DNA from: Culex pipiens pallens
Taxonomy: Eukaryota; Arthropoda; Insecta; Diptera; Culicidae
Direction of reading: 5' to 3'
NCBI RefSeq assembly: GCF_016801865.2
Contig: NC_068939.1
Coordinates: 152,772,507-152,836,506, forward strand
DNA: 64,000 nt
Shown: positions 11,855-24,690 of the stretch, one piece after another
Numbering within the stretch: position 1 is the first letter of the stretch
Layout: each line of letters begins with the position of its first letter
Position numbers and translations under genes: made by a program
Notes under the pieces: generated by a model
Seen by the model: only the letters and a program-made list of their open reading frames with translations
The model's database searches: none
Told to the model about the DNA's origin: nothing

Positions 11855-13900
11855 AACTATGTGTCAACGAAGCCTAGAGAAAAATTTTACTCTTGATAAA
11901 TACGCCCTCATAAAAATATTTGAAAAATAAGTTGATCGTTGACGCCTAGAGAAAAACAAATTTCTCACTGAATACGCTCTTCTGAAAAGATTTAAAAATC
12001 GTTGACGCCAAAAAATAAATTCAACACTCACTAAATACGCCCTCCTAAAAATAATTTAAAAAAAATAATTGTGGACGCCAAGAGAAAACTCAACTCTCAC
12101 TAAATACGCCCTCATGAAAATATTAAAAAAAAACTTTGATCGTTAGCGCCTTGAACAAAAAAACTCAACTTGCACTAAATACGCTCTCAAGAAAATATTA
12201 AAAAAAAAACTTTGATCTTGACGCCTTGAAAAAACTGAACTCTCGCTTTATACGCCTTCATAAAAATAATTTAAAAAAAAACTTTGATCGCTGACGCCTT
12301 GAAAAAACTCAACCTCCACTAAATACGCCCTCAATAAAATATTTGAGAAAACCTTTGATCATTTACGCCTTGAAAAAAACTCAACTTGCACTAAATACGC
12401 CCTCAAGAAAATATTAAAAATAAAATTTTTGATCGTTGGCGCCTTGAAAAAACTGAACTCTCGCTTAATACGCCTTCATGAAAATAATTTAAAAAAAAAA
12501 ACTTTGATCGTTGACGTCTTGAAAAAACTCAATTTTCACTGAATACGCCCTCAATAAAATATTTGAAAAACCTTTGATCATTCACGCCTTGAAAAAAAAC
12601 TCAACTTGCACTAAATACGCCCTCAAGAAAATATATAAAAAAAAACTTTGATCGTTGACGCCTTGAAAACAAAGCAAACTTTCACTAAATACGCTTTCAA
12701 GAAAATATTTTAAAAAAAACTTTGATCGTTGACTCCTTGAAAAAAAAAACTAAACTCTCGCTTAATACGCCTTCATAAAAAAATTTAAAAAAAACTTTGA
12801 TCGTTGACGCCTTGAAACAACCAAACATTCACTAAATAAGCCCTCAATAAAATATTAAAAAAAAAACTTTGATCGTTGACGCCTTGAAAAAAAAAACAAA
12901 CTTTCACTAAATACGCCCTCAAGAAAATTAAAAAAAATTGATCGTGGACGCCTTGAAAAAAACTGAACTTGCACTAAATACGCCCTCAAGAAAATATTCA
13001 AAAAAAAAACTTTGATCGTTGACGCCTTGAAAAAATGGAACTCTCGCTTAATACGCCTTTATAAAAATAATTAAAAAAAACTTTGATCGTTGACGCCTTG
13101 AAAACAAAACAAACATTCACTAAATACGCCCTCAAGGATATATTAAAAAAAAACTTTGATCGCGGACGCCTTGAAAAAAACTCAACTTGCACTAAAAATG
13201 ACCTCGAGAAAATATCAAAAAAATTTTTTTTTGATCGTTGACGCCTTGAAAAAACTGAACTCTCGCTTAATACGACTTCATGACAATAATTAAAAAAAAC
13301 TTTGATCGTTGACGCCTCGAAAAAACGGAACTCTCGCCTTATACGCCTTCATAAAAATAATTAAAACAAAACTTTGATTGTTGACGCCTTAAAACAACCA
13401 AACATTCACAAAATACGCCCTCAAGAAAATATTTAAAAAAAAAATTGATCGTTGACGCCTTGAAAAAAACTGAACTCTCGCTTAATACGCCTTCATAAAT
13501 ACGCTCTCCTGATTTATTTTTTTAAAACTTTGATCGTTGACGCCAAGCAAAAAAAAACTTTCACTAAATATGCCCTCAAGAAAATATTTAAATAAAAAAC
13601 TTTGATCGTTGATGCCTTGAAAAAAAACTAAACTCTCGCTTATTACGCCTTCATAAAAATAATTTGAAAAACTTTGATTGCTGTCGCCTTCAAAAAAAAC
13701 TCAACTTGCACTAAATACAAGAAAATATTAAAAAAAAACTTTGATCGTTGACACCTTGAAAAAAACTAAAGTTTAGCTTAATATGCCCTCATAAAAATAT
13801 TTCAAATAATCCTTTGCTCGTTGACGCCAATACAAAAACTCAACTCTTGCCAGATACGCCACATAAAAAAATATTTTGAAAAAAATTAAAAAGACACTTT
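11855..13900. repeat. 73-bp satellite, about 27 units
   Basis: The marker GATCGTTGACGCC recurs every 70-77 bp from about 11930 to 13815. Each unit continues as CTTGAAAAAACTCAAC, then ACTAAATACGCCCTCA, then an A/T run. Three unit types alternate: CTTGCACTAAATACGCCCTC, CTCTCGCTTAATACGCCTTC and ATTCACTAAATACGCCCTC. In the left third they follow each other in order, giving a higher-order period near 220 bp. No protein is encoded. Confidence 0.85.
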
Positions 13901-14909
13901 GATAGTTAACCCACAGAGAAATATCGAAATCTCACTAAAAACGGCCAGCTATTTTTATTATAAAGCCTTTGACTTACTGTATAGACCCTCCTGGATTTTT
14001 GTTAGTAAAATACTTAGATCGTTATCGGCCAGATCCAAATCCAACTTTGACTATGTACTGTACGCCAAAGTGATTTTTTTTAATAATATCGACATATGCA
14101 AATTTTCACCAATTTAAAAAAAGTCAAATATTTTGGAAACAAAAAATTATAGAGCAACATTCCACTGCAATGTTTAAAAGAAATTTGACGCTGATTTGAT
14201 TCAGCGTCATCATTTTGATTAAATTCAAACATGGCAGCATTTTGAGCAATTAGAAAAAAATGATGCAAGGGTGGATGTAGGTAAATTCTGCTACTGCAAG
14301 CTTATAAATTTGAAATTCTCAAGAGATTTCAACTAGCCCTAACAATTAAAGTTTGATTCGAATCAAAAATTTGATAACGCCATATAATTCAGCGTTTCTT
14401 AATTTTTTTTTGCTGGGTTAAGACTGAGTTTCGCTCTTTCATTTTTTGTATCCAAGATATGGCCATTTGAAAACCAAAATAAAAAAAATGGTAAAAATCG
14501 TAAAACTTTGGAGCGGTGCCAAAAAAGAAGGGATTTTGCATGTTTCGATAGGATAAACAGTTTCGCTAAATTTTAAGCATGTTCAGAAAAAGTCAATTTC
14601 GAGTGGTGTTCCGCTTCGTGAAATGGCCTCGTAAGCAATTGTATGGGCAGCTGTCAAACTTCTATGGAAACTTGTACGGACAAATCAATGTTTAAAAATG
14701 TTATTGTGTGATATGACCGACGATTGAAAAAAAGGTTGATGGTTGGTATATTACATTTGACAAGGAAAAAAAGTATCCGTCAGCTTTGATGTTTATGTTC
14801 TTTCAAAGAAAGCTAGAAATCTGGTAAATTTGCTTCGAAAACTTTTTATTGATTTTGATTCTCCGAAAGCTTTATGAGCTTACAGTTTGGGTTTTAAATA
14901 ACAACTTTG
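13901..14909. other. Interior of the 5.2-kb element, nothing recognised
   Basis: AT-rich sequence between the satellite and the nested foldback. No convincing frames, termini or RNA gene were found. Confidence 0.35.
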
Positions 14910-16126
14910 GAGCAATTCTCTGAGAATTCGGTCATTCGATTTTTTTTGTATTTTTTAATCCGGCTGAAACTTTTTTGGTGCCTTCGGTATGCCCAAAGAA
15001 GCCATTTTGCATCATTAGTTTGTCCATATAATTTTCCATACAAATTTGGCAGCTGTCCATAAAAAAATGATATATAAAAATTCAAAAATCTGTATCTTTT
15101 GAAGGAATTTATTGATCGATTTGGTGTCTTCGGCAAAGTTGTATGGATTTGGACTACACTGAAAAAAAAATGATACACGATAAAAAAATTTCGTGACTTT
15201 TAATTTCACTTTTTGTCACTAAAACTTGATTTGCAAAATTTTTCAAAATATTTTCATTTTTCGTAATATTGAATGTTTGACCCTTTTGAAATGTTAGTCT
15301 TGATTCAAAAAATATAAAAATATTTTTTTCGAAAGGATCGGAAAATTTCACAAATGTATCATATTTTAACATTGAAAATCGGACCATTAGTTGCTGAGAA
15401 ATCGACACTTTAAAATGGTGGGTTGTTTGGGTGAGACTTAGAATCATCAATTTTCCTGTTTTTAAACCTTTGCATAGCAATATCTCAGCAACTAAGGGAC
15501 GTATCAACAAAGTCCGAAAAAGCAAAATAAAGTGAATTTTCTCAGCTTTTCAAAAATATTTTTTTCCAAAAGTGGGCAAACATGGGCACCATCTTTAAAA
15601 AATCAATAACTGCGACTATTTTGAAAAAAATTACATAAAAATGGCTATAACTTGAAAACGGTGCACTCTATCAAAATTTCACTAAATTACTTTTTGATTG
15701 CAAATTGGATTTTACATCGAAAAATGAAATTGAATTTTTTTGCAAACGATATTTTAATTTTTTTGAAAAAAAAAATGTATTGATTCAAAAAATTATAATT
15801 CGGTCAAAGATTTTTTGCCCATTCTGGAAATTTCTGAAAAGTTAGCATTTTATGTCCTCTAAAACATATCAGAAAATAAAAAAAATAAAAATAGTGTTTT
15901 TTTTTGCAAATCAAGTTTTAGTGACAAAAAGTGAAATTAAAAATCACCAAATTTTTTTTAACGTGTATCATTTTTTTTCAAATTTGTATGGAAAATTATA
16001 TGGACAAACTAATGGTGCAAAATGGCTTCTTTGAGCATACCGAAGGCACCAAAAAAGTTTCAGCCGGATTAAAAAATACAAAAATTAAAATTAAAGAAAA
16101 AAGACCGATTCCGTAGAGAACTGCTC
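14910..16126. mobile_element. GAGCAATTCTC foldback, complete nested copy
   Basis: The ends are GAGCAATTCTC (14910) and, inverted, GAGAACTGCTC (16116-16126). The 4-bp duplication TTTG flanks it (14906-14909 and 16127-16130). Arms of several hundred base pairs are mutually inverted: 14990-15230 (GCCCAAAGAAGCC, CTGTCCATA, GGTGTCTTCGGCAAAG) faces 15840-16110. It belongs to the family of the surrounding outer element. Confidence 0.75.
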
Positions 16127-17471
16127 TTTGCTGAAAACATCAAAGAGATACGTCTACATCGCCTTAATTTTTTTTCTGGCTAAAATCAAACTAAGGGATT
16201 ATTGTTTGCGCTTAAACAAATCTCGCTGATGTCTTCGGCAAACTTGTTCCTTAAAACACGAATTATAAGCTCATGACATTTTAGAAAAATAAAAAAACGG
16301 CGAAAACCAAAACGCATAGATCTAACGAGTTGATTTCCATTTTAAATTGATTTGGCTTGGTATGCTCGAGTTCGTTACCAATATGGCTCCCGAAAAATTA
16401 GGGGGCAAAAAAAATTACTGATGATGAAACTATTAAGGATTCAATAACGTTATTTCAATATTTTCAATCACATATATCACATCAATAATATATGCAAGAA
16501 TAACAATATTTTCATGAACTTATTGATGTTTAGATATTTTTTTAGCATTACTGTTACAATATGTTGCAATGTGCAACAACAAATGATACACGCGAGTGGA
16601 GACAAATAATTAAGCATTTATTGTAGATGGTTAAATTTATTAAAAGTTATGCAAATTAACGTTTTTTAAGCAAATTTCACGTTTTTGTTTGGTACGCATT
16701 TGTTGACTGTATACGCCCTTCCTATAACACATATACACCCCTAACGCCTTATGGGGTGAAACACCCCCCATTGAAGAATCCTGGATACGGGCCTGCAGCT
16801 GTGCATACAAAAATGATGTATAAAATTCCAAAAATCTGTATTTTCAGATGGATTTTTTTGATCGCTTTGATGTCTTCGGCAAAGTTGTAGGTACGGAGAA
16901 GGACTACACTGAAAAAAATGATACACAGTTAAAAAATTGGTGATTTTTTTTTGTCACTAAAACTTGATTTGCAAAAAAATCACTAATTTTATTTTTTTAT
17001 ATGTTTTATGCAACTTATCAGAAATTTCCAGGTTGTGCAAAAAATCTTTGACCAAGTTATGATTTTTTGAATCAATATCGATTTTTTTTAAAAATCGAGA
17101 TATTAGTCACAACATTTTTTTAACTTCATTATTCGATGTAAAATCAAATTTGCTATCAAAAAGTATTTAAGTGAATTTTTTATAAAGTGCACCGTTTTCA
17201 AGTTATAGCCATTTTTAGGTTACTTTTTTGAAAACAGTCGCAGTTTTTCATTTTTTAAAATTAGTGAAAAAAATATTTTCGAAGAGCTGAGAAATTTATC
17301 TATATTTTGCATTTTTTTATATATAGACAGCTGCCAAATTTCTATGGAATATTATTCGGACGAACTAATGATACAAAATAGCATCTTTGGGCATACCGAA
17401 GGCACCAGAAAAGTAGCTGGATTAAAAAATACAAAAAAAAAACGAATGACCGAAATCTGAGAGAATTGCTT

Positions 17472-18020
17472 GATTATAGTTAACTGACTTTTTGAACTTT
17501 TCAACATATTATGAAAACTTCTTCTTGAAGTACTTCGATGACTTCTCTACTATGGCCAGTATGGTTTCATAGCATTCCGTACGAATTTAATTTGTTCTCT
17601 TAAATTTGCGGAAAAATCCTATCAAAATCACCTCGTTTTACGTATCTAAATAAAAACGTTTGTTCAACTTGAAATTACCCTCCAAATGACTTTAACTTGG
17701 GAACGATAAATTTTATCAAAAATATTAAGGAATTTTTGCAATTCCGTTTTGAAAATCATGACTTATATTTTTTGAAAATTTTCAATAGTAAATTTTTTTT
17801 TTAATATTCATGTCATTTTTTTGCAAGGCATTTTTGTGAATTAACTTGTATCCGAACTTTTTTGTAACCGAAAACTTGATTTTATGGCTCACCAATGCAT
17901 ATTAAAAATAAATTAAACGGGTTATGGAAATTTCACACTCTGTTTTAAAAATGAAAATTTTTGTTCTAAAAATATAATTATTTTTTCCTAGTAATTCCTC
18001 ACTATAACCTACAATTTTTC
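17472..18020. other. AT-rich spacer, nothing recognised
   Basis: No termini, frame or RNA gene could be supported here. Confidence 0.3.
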
Positions 18021-19300
18021 ACAAGTCATCAAACCATGTGGCTAACATGAAAATCGTTATCAAGATGGGTTACGACCTGTAGAATTAATTTTATCAAAAT
18101 ATTGCTGGGAAACAGACAATGATCCCAACCGACTTTGCAACTTCTCCTGGAATCCCAAAAGCGAGTGCCGATCGTTAGCCCGGGTGCGTCATTAGCAGTA
18201 CTCGAGCTTAAGTGGCCACCATCCACGCGAAGCCATACCATCTCCAGGGCCCAAGAAAGCTCTTCGTTGACACAAAGCTCAACTCTCGTGTTGTCCTTCC
18301 TAGAGAGGGAGAACGAGGTGATGCTAGATTCTAAGGTGTCTTTATTTTCTTGGAAATGGTTGCCAGTTGTTGCTGTTGCTGCCTGCCGTTGTTTGTTGAG
18401 TGTGGGAGGGCAAAATGTCCTTTTCTCGCAGATGCGGGTACTGCTTCTACGGAGGTGAAACAAAGAGGCTACCCAAAAAAAAAAAAAAAACTAGCTGACA
18501 TTGGGCTTTTCCATTCGGATACACTCCCACACAGCTCGAGAGCAAACAGTGCCGGTCTGCTGGACATTGAGTGACGAAATGTACACCTGTTCTCTCTTCT
18601 TTATTTTCAATCAAGCGAACCATAAATTTCCAGCCCACCCGAGGTCAGGTTCGACACGGGTTGAAGATAGGGTTGCCAGGATGGTCATTTTTTGAAAGGT
18701 GATTTTTCAAATTGAAAATTTTTAAGATTCGATTTAAATTGTCACAAAAAATACAAGAAAGAACTATGCTTTCATAAAAATAGTAATGTCTGGCAACACT
18801 GCCCAACTTTATCCCTGGTTCTGTTTTTTCCCCGTTGCACTTGATTGCTTTCGAGGTGAAATAAATGCTTGCTGTGTTCGTAAATAAATTAAGCTTATTA
18901 GGTACACGAGTATATTTTATTCCACCCCTCACCCTCCCCTCCTTCTTTCTTTCACTAACCAAAACCAACAAGAGCTTTGCTAACCTTTTTCCTCTTGTAT
19001 TTTTCCACTGTAGCATAACCCAACAGAAGAGAAAAAAAAACAACATCGAAGAACACCAACTGCCACCATCCCAAAGCAAACAAAATCCTGAAATGGGTTC
19101 TGCTGGCGTAGAAAGGGGCCCCGCAAAATCAACGGCAAACACATCCCGGGTGGTTCTGTTGTGTTGGAGTTGTGTTTTTCGAGAGAAGCTTTCGCTCAAG
19201 AAAGCTTGCGAAAATGAGAACCATGGATAGGAATTAAGGTCTAGCATCAGAATAAAATGCATATATTTAGTTAAACGCAAGGTTTTTTTTCTGCTGCATA
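18021..19300. other. Low-repeat host block
   Basis: Balanced composition with purine/pyrimidine-rich tracts and no transposon ends. A 235-codon frame lies on the minus strand (18645-19352), but it is low in complexity and runs into a foldback arm on its right, so I do not call a gene. The block could be intergenic or regulatory. Confidence 0.3.
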
Positions 19301-19304
19301 AAAA

Positions 19305-19950
19305 TGAGCAGTTCTCTGAAATTTTGAAAAAAAAAACTGGTGTCTTCGGCAAAGTTGTATATGTTGATGAGAACTACTTGAAAAAGATGTTTTGCCGATT
19401 TTTAAATAACCTTTTCCCAAAAAAAAAAATCAAATTCTAAAATCTGTTTTCGTGTTGTTTAACAATTTTTGAGAAAAATCACTTATGTTTCATTTTTCAA
19501 CATTGAAAAATTTACCAATAGTTGCTGAGATATAGGCATTACAAAATTTTGGAATGTTTGGATGAGACTTGCCAATCTACAATTTCATCGATCCTTTTTT
19601 TATTAGCAGTATTTCAACAAGCAGAGGTCAAATCAAAAATTGTCTGATCTTTTCGACAGAAAATAAAAAATGGATAAATCTTGAAAACGGTTCAGTTTAT
19701 TAAAAAAATCTGGAGTACTTTTCGATTGCCAAATCGATTTGGCATTAAAACTTAAGTAAAAAAATGCATTTTTTTTATATAAAACAACAAATTGTTTATC
19801 AAAAAATCAAAACTCGTCAGCAAAATGTTTGTCCATACTTCTGTTTGGCAAAAAACTGCGGTTTCCCTTAAAACATAAAAAAAAACGTGAAACGTTCAAA
19901 AACGGATTTCAAAAAATCCTTACACCTACAACTTTGCCCTAGACACTAAA
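19305..19950. mobile_element. GAGCAGTTCTC foldback family, partial copy
   Basis: It starts with GAGCAGTTCTCTGAAATTTT and soon enters GGTGTCTTCGGCAAAGTTG, the arm sequence of the family. It ends near CCTACAACTTTGCCCTAGAC (19925-19944), the same arm segment inverted, but lacks the outer tip. The next copy begins immediately to the right. Confidence 0.5.
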
Positions 19951-20077
19951 TCAATGAGCAATCCGCTGAGATTTCGGTCATTCGTTTTTTTTTTTGTATT
20001 TTTTAATCCGGCTGAAACTTTTTTGGTGCCTTCGGTTTGCCCAAAGAAGCCATTTTGCATCATTATTTTGCCCATAT

Positions 20078-20385
20078 TGATCCTTTCACTGTAACTTGGA
20101 TTTTGCCCGCAGTTTTCTCTCGCACTTTTGACAACAAAAATTCACAAAACTAGGCAACCGCTCGTTGTTTATTTACATTTTCAGTCGCAGTTTCCACCAA
20201 ACTGGACTTTCGCACTTCAAAACTGCGAGTGACAGCTGGAAAACAAGTGATTAACCTCGGCTCGCTTTGATCATTTTTGAAGAAATTCAAAACTTCTCAA
20301 GCCAGTCTGACAAGTCGCAATAGTGCGATCAGTAGCAATAATTTAGTGCGAAGTCCGAGTTAGTTGGAATTGCGCAATAATATTA
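20078..20385. mobile_element. Small insertion of about 308 bp in foldback arm
   Basis: The foldback arm is continuous before (CATCATTATTTTGCCCATAT) and after (ATTATTTTCCATATAAATTT) this block when compared with other copies, so the block is an insertion. ATATT occurs at both joins and may be the target duplication. Its ends show only weak inverted similarity (CTTGGATTTTGC against CTCGGACTTCGC). It is non-coding. Confidence 0.45.
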
Positions 20386-20839
20386 TTTTCCATATAAATT
20401 TGGCAGCTGTCTATACAAAATGATTTATGAAAATTTGATATCTGTACCTGTATCTTTGGAAGGAATTTTTAGATCAATTTGGTGTCTTCGGCAAAATTTT
20501 ACGTATGTATAAGGACTACACTGAAAAACCCATACTTGGTAAAAAAAATTAGAATTTTTATTTCACTTTTTTCACTTTAATTGATTTGCAAAAAAATACT
20601 ATTTTTATTTTTCACTTTTCATAAATTTCTCATTTCACTTATCAGAAATTTTCCTTTTTTAAGAAATTTACAGAATGGGAAAAAATCTTTGACCGAGTTA
20701 TGAATTTTTGAATCAATAATGAACTTTTCAAAAATTCGAAATTTTGGTCGCAAAAATTTGTTAAATGTAAAATTAAATTTTCAATCAAAAAGTTCTTTAT
20801 TGAAATTTTTATAAAGTTCACCGTTTTGAAGTTAAAAAA

Positions 20840-21234
20840 TTGGTCCGAAAAATCAGGGGGCAAAAAATATTTTTTCAAAAAAATATCAAAATTTTAATTT
20901 AAATAGAAGTCCAATCATCTGAGAACAATCTCAAATGCCTCGTTTAAACATATTTTGAACTTTTAAGAAATTACAATGTACAGCACTTCAAAGATTTTTT
21001 TTCTGAAAAAATAAAATTTTCGTCAGTTTTTAGAAATTTTGGAAATTAATTATTGCGAAACAACTTCAACGGTGTATGATGCACTTTAAAACACTTTTTT
21101 TTATTCAAATGTTGATATCGTGGCTTGTAATTTTAATTTTTAGCTTTTTTTATTTTTTTGCCCCCCCCCCCCCCTCGACTTTGATCAGAGTCGTGGGACA
21201 TAAACTTTAAAAAATATTTGCAACGGCCTTTGTT
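20840..21234. mobile_element. GGCCGTT foldback family, fragment
   Basis: The right end AAATATTTGCAACGGCC, the preceding run of 14 C (21161-21174) and the left part (GAAAAATCAGGGGGCAA) all match the arms of the copy at 26951-27768. The left terminus is absent. Confidence 0.5.
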
Positions 21235-21330
21235 TACATGTTTGCCAACTCTTAAAAAAATATTTTTGAAAGGCTGAGAAAATCCTCTATAGTTTGCTTT
21301 TTTGAACTTTGCTGATACTTAGTTGCTAAG

Positions 21331-22180
21331 ATATTGCCATGTAAAGATTCAAAAACAGGAAAAATGATGTTTTCTAAGTCTCACCTAAAACAAACCCACA
21401 ATTTTTTAATGTCTAAATTTTCTAATCTTTTCGAAAAAATATTTAAAAAAATTTTTAATCAAGACCTAAATTTTGAAAGGGTGTAATATTAATTGTTTGG
21501 CTCTTTTGAAATGTTAGTCTTAATTCAAAATTCTCTGATAATTGCTCCAAGCTTAAATAGAGATTTTTGGAAAAAACTACCAAACATTGATTATTTTGTG
21601 AAAGGCATAATTTTCGAGTCAAAGCCATTCTAAGGTTTACATCTTCATTAAAAAAAGTTTTATCTTAAAAAAGTTCATCATTTAAGTTATACAAACATAT
21701 TTGAAAAGTTGTATCATTTCTCTAAAATTTTCTTGTTTGAGGATTTGTTAATCCGACCTTTGGTTGCTGAGATATGACCCAGCAAAGAATTAAACTTACG
21801 TATTGAATCACCATTCGGCCCACAATTTTCAATAGGAAACTATAAATCCGATTTTTCATGTTATAGAGTAAAACTTGTAAAAATTTCTAAAAAAATGTCT
21901 GAAAAAATCAGATTTTGAAAATCACCACAAACACTTCAATAGTTCTAAAATATAATTATTATGTAAGCTTGTACCATTGAACTAAACTATTGATGTAGAA
22001 CTTTGAAAAAAATAAAAAATAACAAAAATTGACCGGGCCCATAATATATATATTTTTTTTTGCATTTTGGAATTGAAAATAAAAACTACATCATAATAAA
22101 ATTGGAAAATTAACCAGGTTTTCACGTTAGATTAAAAAAAAGTATTTCAAAATTCATTAAAGACCAGTCCAGTTGTGTTG
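21331..22180. other. AT-rich stretch with foldback-like remnants
   Basis: Segments such as TTGCTAAGATATTGCCATG and CTAAGTCTCACC resemble the interior of the GAGCA foldbacks, but I cannot delimit an element. There is no gene. Confidence 0.3.
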
Positions 22181-22185
22181 AAACT

Positions 22186-23637
22186 GAGCAGTTCTCCAGG
22201 ATTTCGGTCATTCGATTTTTTTTGTGTTTTTTAATCCGACTGAAATTTTTTTGGTGCCTTTGGTATGCCCAAAGAAGCCATTTTGCATCATTAGTTTGTC
22301 CATATAATTTTCCATAAAAATTTCGCAGCTGTCCATACAAAAATGATGTATGAAAATTCAAAAATCTGTATCTTTTGAAGGAATTTTTTGATCGATTTGG
22401 TGTCTTCGGCAAAGTTGTAGGTATGGATACGGACTACACTGGAAAAAAATGATACACGGTAAAAAAAATGGTGATTTTTTTATTTAACTTTTTATCACTA
22501 AAATTTGATTTGCAAAAAAACACTATTTTTATTTTTTTTTATTTTTTGATATATTTTAGAGGACATAAAATGCAAACTTTTCAGAAATTTCCAGGTTGTG
22601 CAACAAATCATTGATCGAGTTATGATTTTTTTAATCAATACTGATTTTTTAAAAAAATCAAAATATTGGTCGCAAAATTTTTTCAACTTCATTTTTCGAT
22701 GTAAAATCAAATTTGCAATCAAAAAGTACTTTAGTAAAATTTTGATAAAGCGCACCGTTTTCAAGTTAAATCCATGTTTAGGTGACTTTTTTGAAAATAG
22801 TCGCAGTTTTTCATTTTTTTTAAATTTGTGCACATGTTTGCACACTTTCGAAAAAAATATTTTTGAAGAGCTGAGAAAATTCTCTATATTTTGATTATTC
22901 GGACTTTGTTGATACGACCTTTAGTTGCTGAGATATTGCAATGCAAAGGTTTAAAAACAGGAAAATTGATGTTTTCTAAGTCTCACCCAAACAAACCACC
23001 ATTTTCTAATGTCGATATCTCAGCAACTAATGGTCCGATTTTCAATGTTAATATATGAAACATTTGTGAAATTTTCCAATCTTTTCGAAAACAATATTTT
23101 CAAAATTTTCAAATCGTGACTAACATTTCAAAAGGGCCAAAAATTCAATATTACGCCCTTTTAAAATATTAGTCTTGATTTGAAAATTCATAACTCGCTC
23201 AATGATTTTTTGCATAACCTGGAAATTTCTGAAAAGTTGGCATTTTATGTCCTCTAAAACATATCAAAAAAAAAAAATAAAAATAGTGTTTTTTTTTTTC
23301 AAATTAAATTTTAGTGATAAAAAGTTAAATAAAAAAATCACCAAAGTTTTTTTACCGTGTATCATTTTTTTCCAGTGTAGTCCGTATCCATACCTACAAC
23401 TTTGCCGAAGACACCAAATCGATCAAAAAATTCCTTCAAAAGATACAGATTTTTGAATTTTCATACATCATTTTTGTATGGACAGCTGCGAAATTTGTAT
23501 GGAAAATTATATGGACAAACTAATGATGCAAAATGGCTTCTTTGGGCATACCGAAGGCACCAAAAAAGTTTCAGTCGGATTAAAAAATACAAAAATTAAA
23601 ATTGAAGAAAAAAGACCGATTTCGTAGAGAATTGCTC
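22186..23637. mobile_element. GAGCAGTTCTC foldback, best complete copy
   Basis: The ends GAGCAGTTCTC (22186) and GAGAATTGCTC (to 23637) are inverted and flanked by the 4-bp duplication AACT (22182-22185 and 23638-23641). The two arms are roughly 600 bp each. Left-arm blocks GCCCAAAGAAGCC, CAGCTGTCCATAC and GGTGTCTTCGGCAAAG recur inverted at 23390-23560. It has no transposase and is non-autonomous. Confidence 0.8.
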
Positions 23638-23641
23638 AACT

Positions 23642-24690
23642 ATAAGTTTTCAAAATATCAGAATATTAACAAAAATAAAACTTGTTGCAGAACTGTACTT
23701 TGAGGTTTCACAAAAAATCAAAATACAATAGATTCAAACAAGTCATACAATGCTATTCATGTTTTGAAGTTTTTTGGATAAAAATATATATTCACACAAA
23801 GAAAGGAATTACTAAATCAGGCTTATTTCGGCTTTTCCAGTAATCTCATATTGGTTTGTTTAATTTTTCATAAGTTGTTGCAAATATGTTCTAAATCGAA
23901 GTCGCAAAAAACTTAAAAACTTCCTTATTTCGTGAAAATTTGAAATGCAGCTTTTTCACCTGGAATTATTTGAAATAGTCCTACATTGTTTTGTTTATTT
24001 TCAGTATCATTGTACCTATTTTACAATTATTTGAAAGTTTTATAATTAGGTATGATGTAGTTTTATTCAGTTTACTGAACTGTGATTGGTTTATGTTTAT
24101 GTTTGGGGAAAAATGTTTTAATGAAGCCACAAAATTGTTATGCAAATCACAATATTTTTTTTTACAGATTTCAGTTCTGTTTGATATTTAGTCTTAAAAC
24201 CTATTTAGAATTCAAAAAATAAAATTTGATTTTTTTTTCTCAAATAATGTTAAAACAACTACAGATTTCACAAGATTTTTATGAAAATTATCATGTTTGA
24301 TAAAATAGTGTTAAAATTCCAATAAAAAAATCAGCAAACTAACAATCAAACGAAAAGCATTTTAAAAAAATCTTTAAATAAAAGAAAGGCATTTTCATTA
24401 GTTATTATAATTTTAAATTTAAACATTATTCAAAAACGATAATCAACTGATCAGTGAATATTTTACATCAATATTGCGGCAATTTTAGTTTTTTTTCCTA
24501 TTCCTCTAAGCTGAGTGACAAATGTTTTGATTAATTTTGAAATGTTTCAATACAGCTTTGATGAACAAGGGATACTTTTTTTTAGATAAAAAAAATATTT
24601 TTAAATCACTCGATTTTGCTTGATTTAATATCAGAAAAATAAATATTAGGTTCAAATATCTAAAACATGAAGCTATTTATTCTATGCTTA
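23642..24690. other. AT-rich stretch, nothing recognised
   Basis: Long A/T runs; no termini, coding frame or RNA gene supported. Confidence 0.35.

Larger units (their letters stand above)
11585..16794. mobile_element. 5.2-kb inverted-repeat element carrying a satellite
   Basis: The ends are AGGGTCGTATCTA (left) and, on the opposite strand, AGGCCCGTATCCA (right). They are flanked by a direct duplication GCAGCTGTGC (11575-11584 and 16795-16804), and both tips are followed by CACCCC/GGGGTG-rich sequence. A 9-11-bp duplication would suit a Mutator-like element, but no transposase is visible. Inside are a 73-bp satellite (11855-13900) and a complete foldback (14910-16126). Confidence 0.6.
11428..17471. 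mobile_element. GAGCAGTTCTC foldback, outer copy, split by insertion
   Basis: The left arm (11428-11584) and the right part (16795-17471) together match the foldback copies at 14910-16126 and 22186-23637. The left tip is GAGCAGTTCTC; the right tip is a decayed GAGAATTGCTT. The element is split by a 5.2-kb insertion in the sequence GCAGCTGTGC. Its own target duplication is not clear because the right tip has mutated. It is non-coding. Confidence 0.6.
19956..21330. mobile_element. GAGCAATCC foldback family, interrupted copy
   Basis: The left tip is GAGCAATCCGCTGAGATTTC, then come the CGGTCATTCG and GCCCAAAGAAGCC arm segments. It is interrupted by a 0.3-kb insertion (about 20078-20385) and by a GGCCGTT-family fragment (20840-21234). 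Its right arm is not complete. Confidence 0.5.

Noticed and set aside
11855..13900. CRISPR-like array
   Set aside because: The unit repeats along its whole length with no unique spacers, in eukaryotic DNA. It is a satellite.
18645..19352. 235-codon minus-strand frame
   Set aside because: Low-complexity F/S/K/N-rich product with no domain, and its start lies in a foldback arm. Likely chance.
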